From Clostridiales bacterium Firm_04 (GTDB lineage: Bacteria > Bacillota > Clostridia > Oscillospirales > Ruminococcaceae): 64,000 nucleotides of DNA. The stretch's first letter is position 1. Every line of letters starts with the position of its first letter. Of the stretch, positions 26,520 to 35,465 are shown one piece after another. Below the pieces are notes generated by a model. That model did no database searches. It worked only from the letters and a program-made list of their open reading frames with translations, and had not been told where the DNA came from. The DNA is taken from positions 243,879-307,878 of the forward strand of contig LVAJ01000030.1 of assembly GCA_001603005.1 (NCBI GenBank), given 5' to 3'. Position numbers and translations under genes: made by a program.

Positions 26520-27734
26520 TTATTTGGTTTCGTCGGATTTTTCAGCATCCGCTTTCTGCTCTGCGATCTCCGCAGCAGCATCCTTGCCTGCATCCGCTGC
26601 CGTTTCTGCCGCATCTTTCACGGCATCTTCGGTTTTTTCTGCTTTTGCAGCAATTTCATCGAGCAGCGCATCGACCTTTGCATCCTTTTCCGCTTTGATC
26701 TCCTCTGCGGACTTCTCTGCTTTGTCATCATCGCCAAGCAGCACATTCGTTGCAGGTTCATCTTCGGAAATCGCCTTTTTGCTGTGCTTTTCCTGCCATG
26801 CCTGCTCCTTTGCATCGCTTTCTGCGAGCAGCTGCTTCGATTCCTCGGTATCAACATAGAGCTGATAATCCGTGCCGAGCCGCTTGGTGCGCGAGAGACC
26901 GATGATCAGCAAAACCAGTGCCGCCGTCACCGAGATCACCGCGATGACCTGCGAGATTTTCAGCGTGCCGGCATAAAGGCTGTCCGTGCGGAGCGATTCG
27001 ATGAAGAATCTGCCCGTGCCGTACCAGATGATATACATGAGGAAGATCTGACCGTCAAATTTGCGCCATTTTTTCGAGACGATGTGCAGCAGGATGAATC
27101 CGAGCAGACACCACAGCGATTCGTAGAGGAAGCAGGGATGCACCGGCTGATCGGCGACAAGCGAGCCGTCCGGATAATTCCGCGCGATCCATTCCTGAAT
27201 CCTGCCGCTCGTCATGCCGAAAACGCTGTCGGTGTTGCTGCCGAACGCTTCATGGTTCATGAAGTTGCCCCATCTGCCGATGCACTGTCCGATCAGGAAG
27301 CCGATCGAAACAATGTCGTAGGTCGGGAGCAGGCGCACCTTGCGCAGCTTGCAGACGATCGAACCGACGAGAAATGCACCGATGATGCCGCCGTAGATCG
27401 CGAGACCGCCGTTCCGGATGTTGAAGATCGTTTTCCAGTCGCTCGCGTAGCTGTCCCAGTGGAAGATGACGTAGTACAGGCGCGCGCCGATGATGCCGCC
27501 GATGACACCGCCGATGATGCCGTCGATCGCGCGGTCTGCGTCAATGCCGAAGCTTCGCATGCGCTTGAACGTATACACCATTGCGAGCATCATGCCGATC
27601 GTGATGAGCACGCCGTACCATGTGACCGTTGCGCCGAACACCGTAAAGGCGACGCTGTCTATGTGAAATTCCAGCCCCAGCTTCGGGAACCGGATCAGAT
27701 TCGGATCGACTGCTGCCAGCATAGCAGAAATCAT
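26520..27734 (-). CDS. lgt: Prolipoprotein diacylglyceryl transferase with long acidic tail
   Basis: Lgt transfers diacylglycerol from phosphatidylglycerol to the lipobox cysteine of prelipoproteins, in the membrane. Residues 1 to about 285 form the seven-helix enzyme, with YGVLITIGM, the GGLAIYGGIIG segment near 107, and the lgt signature GRWGNFMNHEAFG near 137 containing the key Arg, Asn and Glu. The protein is 404 residues; the last 110 or so are an extra Ala/Glu/Lys-rich tail (EESKQLLAESDAKEQ onward), predicted helical or disordered and cytoplasmic. Start at 27734 has AAAGG upstream. It is the last gene of the long minus-strand unit. Confidence 0.94.
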   Translation of the reverse strand: MISAMLAAVDPNLIRFPKLGLEFHIDSVAFTVFGATVTWYGVLITIGMMLAMVYTFKRMRSFGIDADRAIDGIIGGVIGGIIGARLYYVIFHWDSYASDWKTIFNIRNGGLAIYGGIIGAFLVGSIVCKLRKVRLLPTYDIVSIGFLIGQCIGRWGNFMNHEAFGSNTDSVFGMTSGRIQEWIARNYPDGSLVADQPVHPCFLYESLWCLLGFILLHIVSKKWRKFDGQIFLMYIIWYGTGRFFIESLRTDSLYAGTLKISQVIAVISVTAALVLLIIGLSRTKRLGTDYQLYVDTEESKQLLAESDAKEQAWQEKHSKKAISEDEPATNVLLGDDDKAEKSAEEIKAEKDAKVDALLDEIAAKAEKTEDAVKDAAETAADAGKDAAAEIAEQKADAEKSDETK

Positions 27735-27754
27735 AGTATCATACCTTTCTCATG

Positions 27755-29059
27755 TTATCTTTTCTGTTTGGATTTGCGCGGTGGATTCGGTTCGATGACC
27801 GAGAGGCAAATGCTGTCCTGCCGGAACCGCTCCCGCAGGCAGCTGCATACATCATCCGGCGTCAGCTGCGCGAGCACTTCTGTCCGCGCGAACGGCGAAA
27901 TGCGATTCCAGATGAAGGAATCGAGCATTGCCGCGCATGCTGTTTCGGGATGATTCATGCTCATAACGGTATCGCCGTAGGCAGAACGCTTCAGAATCTC
28001 GAAAAGAGACGCATCTGCGCCGTTTTGTTCCATGCGGCGAATCTCGGAGAGCAGCGCATCGAACACCGCTTCCGGTTCATCCGATTCGCCCTCTGCCAGC
28101 GCGCTGAACCAGCCTTCACCGGCAAAGCAATCGGTTGAAAACGTGTCATTGATCAGCCCGTCCGCAAGCAGCTTCTGATAAAGCGGCGACGCCGGACCGA
28201 TCAGCAGATCGGCTGTCAGCGAGGTGAGCAGCGAATTTCGCAGGCGTTCCATGCCGGACGCGGGCGGACTTTTGAATCCGATCGCGAACATGGTCTTGCC
28301 GACCGCCATATGCCTGCTGACACGTTTTTTCGCAGGCAGCAACGGTTCGAGCGGGAATCCGGCAACCGCACGCGGATTGTTCCGCGGCACGATCATCCGG
28401 TCGGCGATCGCGAGCACCTGCTCCGCCTGCACATTGCCCGCACAGCAGAGCACCATGTTTTCGGGGTGATAGAACATGCTGTGCGCGAGATGCAGCAGCT
28501 CCGGCGTGATCTCGTTCAGGCTGTCCGTTGTGCCGAGAATATGCGGATGCAGCGGAAAATCGCGGTACATGCCTTCGAGCAGCCCGCAGATCACCTGATC
28601 GGCGGGATCGTCCAGTGCTTCGGAAAGCTCCTGCGCAATGATGCTGCGTTCGCGATCGACGCTTTCCTGCGTGAAATAGGGCGTCTGCACAAATTCGAGC
28701 AGCAGCGCGAGCGCCTCGCCGAAATTGCGCTGCGTGTGGAAATGATACACGGTGCGGTCGTAGTCGGTGAACGCATTGTCCGCAGCGCCGAGCGCAGAAA
28801 ATTTTCCGGAAACATCGCCGTCCGCTTTCTCAAAGAGCTTGTGCTCCATGTAATGCGCCGTGCCCGCCGGCAGCGTCATGACCGCATCGCCGTTCCGGAA
28901 CTGCCGGTGCATCGCGCCGAAGCGCACGCCAAATTCCGCGTAGGCAGTGCTGAATCCCGGCATCTCCATGACACGGATCTCCAGCCCGCTGTCATGCTGC
29001 ATGCGGATGCAGACGTCACCGGTATAGGGATCGGTCAGGCGGGTGATTTCAGCCGGCAT
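27755..29059 (-). CDS. yfmH: M16 family zinc peptidase-like protein, EF-P modification-associated YfmH type
   Basis: The 434-residue product is an M16 (insulinase/pitrilysin) protein. The inverted zinc motif HxxEH is intact as HYMEH near residue 68, with the third ligand Glu in the IIAQELSEA segment near 145, so it may be catalytically active. In Firmicutes a pair of M16 proteins, one with and one without the zinc motif, is associated with the 5-aminopentanol modification of elongation factor P; this gene and its upstream neighbour fit that pair. It overlaps that neighbour by 11 bases, with GGAGAGGGGG upstream of its ATG. The modification role is by family name, not shown here. Confidence 0.85.
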   Translation of the reverse strand: MPAEITRLTDPYTGDVCIRMQHDSGLEIRVMEMPGFSTAYAEFGVRFGAMHRQFRNGDAVMTLPAGTAHYMEHKLFEKADGDVSGKFSALGAADNAFTDYDRTVYHFHTQRNFGEALALLLEFVQTPYFTQESVDRERSIIAQELSEALDDPADQVICGLLEGMYRDFPLHPHILGTTDSLNEITPELLHLAHSMFYHPENMVLCCAGNVQAEQVLAIADRMIVPRNNPRAVAGFPLEPLLPAKKRVSRHMAVGKTMFAIGFKSPPASGMERLRNSLLTSLTADLLIGPASPLYQKLLADGLINDTFSTDCFAGEGWFSALAEGESDEPEAVFDALLSEIRRMEQNGADASLFEILKRSAYGDTVMSMNHPETACAAMLDSFIWNRISPFARTEVLAQLTPDDVCSCLRERFRQDSICLSVIEPNPPRKSKQKR

Positions 29060-30362
29060 CCGGATCCGCCCCCTCTCCTTCCGCAGCGCGCAGCAGATAG
29101 ACCGTATCCGGCACGAGCTGCATTGCGGCTTCTGCGATCTGCGTGCGCGTCACCTGCCGCATAGCATCGGCAAGCGCCGCGGCATCGCGCGGATCGCTGC
29201 GCCGGAACCGTGCCGCTTCCACGGCAGCCATGCTGTCCGGCGCATCCTGTGCTGCTGCCGCCTGATACTCAAACTGCAAAATCGCCTGTTCCATCATTTC
29301 GTCCGTAAATTCGCCGTTTTTCAGCGCGCCGATCTGCGCATCCGCAGCCAGCCGCACCGAATCCGCCTGCGCAGGATCCATGCCGCTGTCAATGACCAGC
29401 GCGTGCTTATAGACCGAATTTTGCAGCACGCAGTAATAGCAAAGCCCCTGTTTTTCGCGGATATTCGTGAACAGCAGCGATTCCGAGATCCCGCCGAGCA
29501 TGCCGCAGAGCACGGCAAGCACTTCCCGCGGGATCGCGCGGTATTTGTAAATGAGCACAAGCTTGCTCTGCCCCGCGTCCACATCCTCTGCGACGGTTTG
29601 CGGTTCCGGCTTCGGGGGACTGGGCGATGTAAACGCAACCGGCTGCACGGGCATATGCCGGCAGCTTTGCAGCGCGTCCAGCAGCTTTTCCGCGATCTGC
29701 GGCTTCGGCTCCGGCGTAATGCAGACGATATCGACCGGCGCAGTTTGCAGGATCTCCTGCCAGAGCCGGAATGCCTGCTCCGCGGTGACCGCCTCTGCAT
29801 ATTTCCGGCTGCCGTGCGCGGGGATCGCGGCAGGTTCATTGCAATAAGCATGTGCCGCCGCCTGTTTCAGCGCATAGCTGCGCTTGTCGTTCTGCATACA
29901 GTCAATGTCGTCGAGCAGATTTTGCTTGCAGATGCGAAATTCCGGATCCCGAAACGCGCCGTTTGCCGCATTCGGGCGCAGCAGACAGCCGAGCACAAGC
30001 TCCAGCATCGCATCCGTGACGGCTTCTCCGTTCAGCGCAAACCGGTCATCGAGCCACGATGCGGTGAAGATCAGACCGGCGCAGTCGCCGAACAGCGAAA
30101 GCTTCGCGGAAAAATCTGCCGCATAGAGCGATTCGAGCCGCAGCGACATCGCGGCAATATCCGGTTCGTCCGCCGAGGACGCCGTCAGCAGATCCGTCAG
30201 CAGCGCATGCACCGGCGCGGTTTCCGCCGTGCGCTGCACATAGAAATGCAGCGTCAGCAGACAGCTCCGGAATTTCGGGCTGCATTTCGCGCTGAACCGG
30301 ATGCCGTTTTCGGTGCAGATCTCCTGCGGATCGCCGCTTTGTTGTGCGAATTGTTCAGTCAT
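29049..30362 (-). CDS. yfmF: M16-like protein without zinc motif, YfmF type
   Basis: A 437-residue M16-fold protein. The region where HxxEH should be lacks it (VHALLTDLLTASSADEP), so it is probably the inactive partner that forms a heterodimer with the protein encoded at 27755-29059. The C-terminal half has the usual NIREKQGLCYYC segment near 300. Start at 30362 was chosen because AGAGGAG precedes it; the ATG overlaps the end of the previous gene by eight bases. The YfmF name rests on pairing and overall layout. Confidence 0.82.
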   Translation of the reverse strand: MTEQFAQQSGDPQEICTENGIRFSAKCSPKFRSCLLTLHFYVQRTAETAPVHALLTDLLTASSADEPDIAAMSLRLESLYAADFSAKLSLFGDCAGLIFTASWLDDRFALNGEAVTDAMLELVLGCLLRPNAANGAFRDPEFRICKQNLLDDIDCMQNDKRSYALKQAAAHAYCNEPAAIPAHGSRKYAEAVTAEQAFRLWQEILQTAPVDIVCITPEPKPQIAEKLLDALQSCRHMPVQPVAFTSPSPPKPEPQTVAEDVDAGQSKLVLIYKYRAIPREVLAVLCGMLGGISESLLFTNIREKQGLCYYCVLQNSVYKHALVIDSGMDPAQADSVRLAADAQIGALKNGEFTDEMMEQAILQFEYQAAAAQDAPDSMAAVEAARFRRSDPRDAAALADAMRQVTRTQIAEAAMQLVPDTVYLLRAAEGEGADPDAG

Positions 30363-31281
30363 TTGTCTCCTCTGATGCTTCCGCATCGGGTTCGGGCGCA
30401 TCGGTTTTCAGCGAAAGGATCTGCCAGCTTTCCGCATCCTGCCGCATGGTCAGCTCTGCGTGCCGCACGACCGGCGCCTCTGTCTGATACCAGACCGGCT
30501 GTTCCGGACGGTACACCGCACTGACCGCATACAAGCCGTCCGATGTTCGCCTGCATGCTTCGATCTCCGGCAGATTGCCGAAAAAGCGCGGATCTGCGGG
30601 CAAAAGATAGCATTGCTGGTCGGCGTCGTAATAGAACCGCAGCAGATCGGTGAACCCGATCGTCTTGTATTCCGGCTGGCGGCTGGTACCGAACCGCGCA
30701 TTTCCCGCCGCCGCAACTGCGGATGCAGGCACGGTGCAGAGATTGGTGTCGGTCGGATAATCGGCAAGCCCGCCGTCCGCGATCAGCGCCCAGACCGCCG
30801 CCGTCAGGAATTGCTCGTCCGTCAGCTCATCCGGCGATTCAAAGGACGGCATGTCCATGAGCGCGAGCGGCAGAATGCATTGCCTGACCGCTTCAAGCTG
30901 CGCAGAATTGTCTTTTTTCGCGCGATATGCCGCCAAGCAGCGCGCCGCTGCCGACCAGATGCCGATGCCTGCAAACACAAGCAGCACCAGCCCGACTGCC
31001 GCATCCCGCAGGCGCACATACCGCTGCTTCCGCGGCTTGGCGGCTTCCTGTGCGGGAACGGATTCCGGCTGTACAGGTGCAGCCTTTTTCTTCGGTGAAA
31101 CCGTCACATTTGCGCGCTTTTTCTGTGCCGGTTCAGGCTTCGTGTCTGTGCGTTGTCTTTTCGGCTGCCGCCGGACAGCGACCGGAACCTTTGCCTTTGC
31201 GGGCGCATCCTTTTTCGCGGGCGATTTCTCTGCGCGGAGCTCTGTCAGCATGCTGTCGAGCTCCTGATCGGACATTGCCAT
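30355..31281 (-). CDS. Single-pass membrane protein with basic disordered N-terminus
   Basis: A 308-residue protein of unknown function. Residues 1 to about 85 are Lys/Pro/Ala-rich and probably disordered, a membrane helix follows (about 93-113), and the outer domain of about 190 residues has no family I recognise (it includes FYYDADQQCYLLPADPRFFG). Start could also be two codons later. It sits three bases after proA and overlaps yfmF, so it is cotranscribed with both. Confidence 0.78.
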   Translation of the reverse strand: MAMSDQELDSMLTELRAEKSPAKKDAPAKAKVPVAVRRQPKRQRTDTKPEPAQKKRANVTVSPKKKAAPVQPESVPAQEAAKPRKQRYVRLRDAAVGLVLLVFAGIGIWSAAARCLAAYRAKKDNSAQLEAVRQCILPLALMDMPSFESPDELTDEQFLTAAVWALIADGGLADYPTDTNLCTVPASAVAAAGNARFGTSRQPEYKTIGFTDLLRFYYDADQQCYLLPADPRFFGNLPEIEACRRTSDGLYAVSAVYRPEQPVWYQTEAPVVRHAELTMRQDAESWQILSLKTDAPEPDAEASEETND

Positions 31282-31284
31282 GCG

Positions 31285-32538
31285 TCAGCGAACCTGCCCG
31301 TCGCCGTTGATGAGATACTTCACCGAGGTCAGCTCATAGAGTCCCATCGGGCCGCGCGCATGGAGCTTCTGCGTGGAAATGCCGATCTCCGCGCCGAAGC
31401 CGAACTCGCCGCCGTCCGTGAAGCGCGTCGAAGCATTGACGTAAACCGCCGCCGCATCGACCTCGCGCTGGAATTTTTCTGCATGCTCCAGCGATTTTGT
31501 CACGATGCATTCGCTGTGATTCGTGCCGTATTTCGAGATATGTGCAATTGCCTCGTCCACGCTGTCCACGATCTTCACGGCAAGCTGATAGTCGAGGTAC
31601 TCGGTTGCCCAGTCTTCCTCATTTGCCGGAATGACGCACTCGCCGAGCACTGCCTTTGTGTCGGCATCGCCGTGCAGCGTGACGTTATGCGCATCGAGCT
31701 TTGCCTTCATCATCGGCAGGAATTTTGCCGCAGCATCGCGGTGAACGAGCACCGTTTCGATCGCGTTGCAGACGGAAGGACGCTGCGTCTTGCCGTTGTC
31801 CACGATATTGACCGCCATTTCGAGGTCAGCGGAATCGTCCACAAAGACATGACAGTTGCCGACGCCGGTCTTGATGACCGGAACGGTCGCATTTTCTGCA
31901 ACGGCATTGATGAGCCCTGCGCCGCCGCGTGGGATCAGCACATCGAGATATTCAGAAAGCTTCATCAGCTGATTCGAGGATTCGCGCGTGGTATCCGGCA
32001 CAAGCTGGATGATATCCGCAGGCAGTCCGGCGGACTGCACGGCATCGCGCATGATCTCCGTCAGGCAGACATTGGACGAAAACGCCTCTTTGCCGCCGCG
32101 CAGAATGACGCAGTTGCCCGCCTTCATGCAGAGCGTTGCGGCATCGACCGTCACATTCGGACGGCTCTCGAAGATGATGCCGATGACGCCGAGCGGCACG
32201 CGCGTCTTCTGGATGCGCAGACCGTTCGGACGCACCACGCCCGATTCGACCTTGCCGACGACTTCTTCGAGCTGGATCAGCTTGCGGACGCCGTCTGCGA
32301 TGCCTGCAATGCGCGGTGCATCGAGCAGCAGTCTGTCCTGCATCGCCTTCGACATGTTGTTTTTCACTGCATTTTCGAGGTCAACCGCATTTGCCGCGAT
32401 GATCTCCTCTGTGCGGGCGGTCAGTGCATTCGCAATTGCCGCAAGCGCATCATTTTTCTGCTTGGGTGATGCAGCAGCAAGCGTGCCCGCAACGGCTTTT
32501 GCCCGCGCGCCGAGCTGCTGAACAGTCAGCTGTTCCAT
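31285..32538 (-). CDS. proA: Gamma-glutamyl phosphate reductase
   Basis: ProA reduces glutamyl-5-phosphate with NADPH to glutamate-5-semialdehyde, the second step of proline synthesis. The 417 residues match the family length. The catalytic Cys lies in RPSVCNAIETVLVH near residue 250, and RPNVTVDAATLCMKAGN and PRGGAGLI are typical. GGAGG precedes the start. It is separated from proB by one small membrane protein gene. Confidence 0.96.
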   Translation of the reverse strand: MEQLTVQQLGARAKAVAGTLAAASPKQKNDALAAIANALTARTEEIIAANAVDLENAVKNNMSKAMQDRLLLDAPRIAGIADGVRKLIQLEEVVGKVESGVVRPNGLRIQKTRVPLGVIGIIFESRPNVTVDAATLCMKAGNCVILRGGKEAFSSNVCLTEIMRDAVQSAGLPADIIQLVPDTTRESSNQLMKLSEYLDVLIPRGGAGLINAVAENATVPVIKTGVGNCHVFVDDSADLEMAVNIVDNGKTQRPSVCNAIETVLVHRDAAAKFLPMMKAKLDAHNVTLHGDADTKAVLGECVIPANEEDWATEYLDYQLAVKIVDSVDEAIAHISKYGTNHSECIVTKSLEHAEKFQREVDAAAVYVNASTRFTDGGEFGFGAEIGISTQKLHARGPMGLYELTSVKYLINGDGQVR

Positions 32539-32622
32539 ATCAGTTTCCTCCGTTTGAATGTTTCAGGCTGATGCACATATTGCACCAGCATTTGCTTGAT
32601 TTTTCGCGTTACCGCGCTTTTT

Positions 32623-33153
32623 TCAGCGCTGTGCCCAGCCGCCGCGGTCATCGCGGATCTGCACGCCGCATTTGCGTGCCCACGCGATCAGCAGCTCGGC
32701 ATTTTCCTCGTCCCATGCATAGGAACAGAGCTTTTTTTGCTGCAATATGATCTGCACACGGCCGGATCTTGTAATATGCAGCTCCTCGATCTCACGCGCA
32801 TCGTGCCAGACCTTGCGGCAGTAAAATTCCCTGCCGCTCACGCCGATCTTCGGGCGCAGAAGCTGCCAGAGCAGCGCCGCGATACAGGCGACAAGGGCAA
32901 TGACGATCAGCACGCGTTCGACCGTGCCGTCTGCGGAATGATCGCGTTCTTTGTGTACAAAGAGATGTTCCAGCAGATTTTTGCCGCAGAACATCACCAC
33001 GATCCCGCTGAGCGAGCAGACTGCCGGCACGATCATGCGCCGGACGCCTGCGACAAATTCGATATCTTCGAGCTTTGTGTCGCGAAACGCATTTTCTTCG
33101 CGTTCCAGTTTTGCCTGACGGCTGATGACCGCAGGATTCTGCTGCCGGTTCAT
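32623..33153 (-). CDS. Two-helix membrane protein between proB and proA
   Basis: A 176-residue protein of unknown function. A charged N-terminus is followed by two membrane helices (about 40-60 and 81-100) and a small beta-rich cytoplasmic domain (SGREFYCRKVWHDAREIEEL) that resembles a PH-type domain. Its ATG overlaps the proB stop (ATGA), so translation is coupled. The same plan occurs in the 10404-10871 protein. Confidence 0.78.
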   Translation of the reverse strand: MNRQQNPAVISRQAKLEREENAFRDTKLEDIEFVAGVRRMIVPAVCSLSGIVVMFCGKNLLEHLFVHKERDHSADGTVERVLIVIALVACIAALLWQLLRPKIGVSGREFYCRKVWHDAREIEELHITRSGRVQIILQQKKLCSYAWDEENAELLIAWARKCGVQIRDDRGGWAQR

Positions 33154-33965
33154 TTCTTTGCGATGAACCGTGTGCCGACCGCTTCGTCATGCAGCAGCAG
33201 ATCATAGAGATTCTCCGGCTTTTCGCCGTTCATGATGACCATGTCAATGCCTGCATCGACTGCCATTTTTGCCGCAGCGATCTTGGTTGCCATGCCGCCG
33301 CGCGCATTCGGCGTACCCGCGCCGCCTGCGATGCTTTCGATGTCCGGCGTGATCTCGCGGACGATCGGGATCAGCTCCGCATCCGGATCCTTGTGCGGAT
33401 CGGCGGAGTAGAGCCCGTCGATGTCGCTCATCAGCACCAGCGTATCCGCATGCACCAGACCGGCAACGATCGCCGCAAGGGAATCGTTTTCGCCGATCTC
33501 AAGTTCCAGTTCGTCAATCGCGACGGTGTCATTCTCATTGACGATCGGGATGACGCCGAGATCCAGCAGCTTTTCCATGCAGTTGCCGGCATTGACGCCG
33601 CCGTTGGAATTGAGGATTGCCTTTGTCAGCAGCACCTGCGCGACGTTGACGCTGTAATTGCCGAACTGCCGGTCATAGAGATACATCAGCTCGCACTGAC
33701 CGACCGCGGCGCATGCCTGCTTGGTCGGGGTATCGGTCGGGCGTTCGCGCAGACCGAGCTGACCGACGCCGAGTCCGACTGCGCCGGACGACACAAGGAT
33801 CAGCTGCTTGCCTGCATTCGAGAGATCGGCGAGCACGCGGACGAGATTGTGGAACCGCCGCAGATTCATTCTGCCGGTGCGGTGCGTCAGCGTCGAGGTG
33901 CCGACCTTGACAACGATGCGCCGGCTCTCCGAGAGCGGGCGCAGGGAACGGTTTTCGCTTTCCAA
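33150..33965 (-). CDS. proB: Glutamate 5-kinase without PUA domain
   Basis: ProB phosphorylates glutamate as the first step of proline synthesis. The 271-residue protein is the short form: amino-acid kinase domain only, starting RRIVVKVGTSTLTH, with SSGAVGLGVGQLGL near 60, NENDTVAIDEL near 140 and GGMATKIAAAKMA near 220. The C-terminal PUA domain of E. coli ProB is missing, as in many Firmicutes. The start is a TTG at 33965 with AAAGGAAG eight bases upstream; no ATG fits. Confidence 0.95.
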   Translation of the reverse strand: MESENRSLRPLSESRRIVVKVGTSTLTHRTGRMNLRRFHNLVRVLADLSNAGKQLILVSSGAVGLGVGQLGLRERPTDTPTKQACAAVGQCELMYLYDRQFGNYSVNVAQVLLTKAILNSNGGVNAGNCMEKLLDLGVIPIVNENDTVAIDELELEIGENDSLAAIVAGLVHADTLVLMSDIDGLYSADPHKDPDAELIPIVREITPDIESIAGGAGTPNARGGMATKIAAAKMAVDAGIDMVIMNGEKPENLYDLLLHDEAVGTRFIAKK

Positions 33966-34055
33966 AAATGATACTTCCTTTCAGAATTGCCGCGGCTTTC
34001 TGTGTGCGGGATACCGCGGCGTCAGGATCAGAACGGAGCATTGCTCCGGCAAGGT

Positions 34056-35114
34056 TCAGAAGGGGTCGTCCGGATCAAGGATCTCCTCCGGCAGATCCAG
34101 CGGATCGGAAGGCTTTGCGGGCGCTTCCGTCGCCGAATTCCGGCTGATGCCGTTGACGACATGCTGCGGATTGCCTTCCAGCCAGCTCTGAAGATTCTGC
34201 TCGGTGATCGAGAGCAGACGCTTTCGCGTGCCGAGCGGTGTCCAGCCGATATGCGGCGTGATCGTGCAGTTTTTCGCTTTTTTCAGCGGACAGTCCGGCG
34301 ACATCGGCTCCGTCCGGAGCACATCGAGATACGCCGCCGCGAGCATGTCGTGGTTCAGCGCATCGGCAAGATCCTGCTCCACGACCGTTCCGCCGCGCGA
34401 GGTATTGATGAGAATTGCGGTCTCCTTCATCAGCGCAAGCGACTTGCGGTTGACGAGATCCTGCGTCAGATCGGTGAGCGGGCAGTGCAGCGTCAGCACA
34501 TCGGCGCGCCGGAAGATCTCCTCTGCGGATACGACCGGATACGGGCAGTCTTTCGGTTCGGTTCGTGTCGAGATCAGCACATACATGCCGAATGCATCCG
34601 CGATCTTCGCGACCTGTCTGCCGATATTGCCGTAGCCGATAATGCCGATTGTTTTGCCGCGCAGCTCTCCGGTCGGATAGGGGAAATAGGAGAAGGTCGG
34701 GGATTTTTCCCAGCCGCCGAGCTGCACTTCCATGGAATAGAGCGCAACGCGCTGGAAATAATCGAAAATATACGCAAAAACGAGCTGCGTGACAGCATCC
34801 GTGGAATAGCTGCCCGCATTGCAGACCGGAATGCCCCTTGCCGCCGCGGCTTCCAGATCGACATTGTTATAGCCGGTCGCGAGAATGCCGATGTATTTGA
34901 TATTCGGGCAGGCATCGAGCACTTCTTGGGTGATCAGGACTTTGTTGCAGATGACAACATCCGCATCGCCGATATGCGCAGCGGTTTCTTCGGGCTTTGT
35001 GGACGGGTAGATGTCCACATGCTCTGCGAGCGATGCGAAGCGGCGTGCGCTCAGCTCATCCCGATGAAAGGTCATGGTATCCCAGTCGAGAATGACGATT
35101 CTGTTTGCGCGCAT
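34056..35114 (-). CDS. D-isomer-specific 2-hydroxyacid dehydrogenase
   Basis: A 352-residue NAD-dependent dehydrogenase. The nucleotide-binding motif GYGNIGRQVAKIA is near residue 151, and the catalytic Arg, Glu and His are in NTSRGG, LRTEP and PHIGW. Overall it resembles hydroxypyruvate/glycerate dehydrogenases; the exact substrate is unknown. The last 35 residues are a Pro/Asp-rich tail. It starts two bases after the small membrane protein gene, with GGAGGG upstream. Confidence 0.9.
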   Translation of the reverse strand: MRANRIVILDWDTMTFHRDELSARRFASLAEHVDIYPSTKPEETAAHIGDADVVICNKVLITQEVLDACPNIKYIGILATGYNNVDLEAAAARGIPVCNAGSYSTDAVTQLVFAYIFDYFQRVALYSMEVQLGGWEKSPTFSYFPYPTGELRGKTIGIIGYGNIGRQVAKIADAFGMYVLISTRTEPKDCPYPVVSAEEIFRRADVLTLHCPLTDLTQDLVNRKSLALMKETAILINTSRGGTVVEQDLADALNHDMLAAAYLDVLRTEPMSPDCPLKKAKNCTITPHIGWTPLGTRKRLLSITEQNLQSWLEGNPQHVVNGISRNSATEAPAKPSDPLDLPEEILDPDDPF

Positions 35115-35116
35115 AC

Positions 35117-35413
35117 TCAGCCCTCCGTCTGACCGGCAGCCGCAGGTTTTTCCGCCTTTGCAGCCTTGCGGTTCTGGATGATGTTCGCGAAGAATGCGAG
35201 CACAAGCAGGACAGCTTCCGCAATGCCGACGCCGTAGAATACGGTATCATTTTCCGGTGCGAGATAGATCACCATTGAGACCGGCACAGCGATCGCAAGG
35301 ATCAGCTGATACAGCCGCTTTGTGCGGAGAAACTGCAGCAGGAAGAATACCACTGCAATAATGCAGAAAATGATGTGCTTTTCCATACTGATCGTGAACA
35401 GGGTGCGTTCCAT
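35117..35413 (-). CDS. Small three-helix membrane protein
   Basis: A 98-residue protein with three membrane helices (about 12-29, 34-50 and 58-78) and an Ala/Lys-rich cytoplasmic tail. I do not recognise the family. AAAGGAGC precedes the ATG at 35413. It is tightly linked (two bases) to the dehydrogenase gene. Confidence 0.78.
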   Translation of the reverse strand: MERTLFTISMEKHIIFCIIAVVFFLLQFLRTKRLYQLILAIAVPVSMVIYLAPENDTVFYGVGIAEAVLLVLAFFANIIQNRKAAKAEKPAAAGQTEG

Positions 35414-35465
35414 AAAAAATAGCTCCTTTAGAATAGATTATATCATTCAGGCACAGGTGCGGGCA

